A DNA stretch of 64,000 nucleotides, from contig CP038108.1 of NCBI GenBank assembly GCA_004519485.1, positions 868,001 to 932,000 on the forward strand, given 5' to 3'. Below, piece after piece: positions 63,791-64,000 of the stretch (position 1 is its first letter; the number at the start of each line of letters is the position of its first letter). A program made the position numbers and the translations under genes. Source of the stretch: Nannochloropsis oceanica (lineage: Eukaryota > Sar > Eustigmatophyceae > Eustigmatales > Monodopsidaceae). Below the pieces are notes generated by a model that saw only the letters and a program-made list of their open reading frames with translations, did not search any database and was not told the origin of the DNA.

Positions 63791-64000
63791 TTGTGAGTGA
63801 GTAGTGATGTGGCAGAGTGCTGAGATAATATTAGTACAATCAAACAAACGAAATCAAAATGATGAATGGAATGATGCGATCAAATACATATATGAAATCC
63901 GGTGCAGAGAAAAATAGTATTGCGGTGACACAGGCCTTTTGCTTGCAGCATGTGCTTTTCTGTTCTCGAATGCAGGCTGTTGATGGTCCGCTTTCCAGGG
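63791..64000. other. 3' flank of CAP-Gly phosphatase gene
   Basis: AT-rich 3' UTR-like sequence to the window edge. Nothing else seen. Confidence 0.5.

Noticed and set aside
1-64000. Transposons, LTR or other virus-like elements
   Set aside because: No reverse transcriptase, integrase, transposase or capsid likeness, and no long terminal or inverted repeats noticed.

Overview
The window is nuclear DNA of a photosynthetic eukaryote, most likely a stramenopile (heterokont) alga of the eustigmatophyte type (Nannochloropsis/Microchloropsis-like). Three things point there. Genes are compact, with few, short GT-AG introns. At least four proteins start with a signal peptide that ends in an [A/S]-x-A-F-like cleavage motif, the two-part plastid presequence of algae with complex red plastids. 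The gene set fits (PHYLLO, plastid ClpS, plastid ribosomal protein S1, fused IGPS-PRAI, secreted GH9 cellulase). Coding DNA is full of AGC/CAG and GGGA/GGA repeats that encode Ser, Gln, Gly and Arg-Glu-Gly-Gly runs. The species name is inference; the lineage call is fairly firm.

Layout, left to right. 1-13014 (+): most of a VPS13 lipid-transfer protein in one huge exon, cut by the left edge. 13468-14696 (+): three-exon DUF4336 protein. 15032-18334 (+): FAN1-type VRR-NUC nuclease. 18764-19314: a 550-bp CA block, just upstream of a small two-exon gene of unknown function (19327-19992, +). Then a minus-strand run: DNAJC21/JJJ1 (20286-22360), a SANT-domain protein (23157-25967), atlastin-like GTPase (27238-29179), GH9 cellulase (29827-31725), and a four-module PHYLLO protein in the order MenF-MenD-MenH-MenC (32623-39069). 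A tRNA-Ser(GCU)-like element lies at 39983-40087 (+). It is followed by a plastid-type RoxA-like cupin/JmjC oxygenase (40285-42029, -) and a MANF/ARMET protein (42724-43800, -).

The right third holds ClpS (44328-45444, +), IGPS-PRAI (46003-47898, +), an FHA-WDR70 fusion (48127-50592, -), a YEATS/GAS41 protein (50848-52705, +), plastid ribosomal protein S1 (53502-54899, +), cystathionine beta-synthase with heme-site residues (56336-58045, -), YIF1 (58450-59712, +) and a CAP-Gly / PPP phosphatase / EF-hand protein (60372-63790, +).

I see no operon-like logic, as expected for a nuclear chromosome. A theme is organelle supply: plastid translation and proteolysis (RPS1, RoxA-like enzyme, ClpS), plastid tryptophan synthesis, and phylloquinone synthesis. 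A second theme is ER/Golgi membranes (VPS13, atlastin, MANF, YIF1). Three divergent gene pairs share short promoters: MANF/ClpS, FHA-WDR70/YEATS and CBS/YIF1. I found no mobile element, CRISPR array or viral relic. Exon joins were made by eye from splice motifs, reading phase and family fit; none is backed by transcript data.
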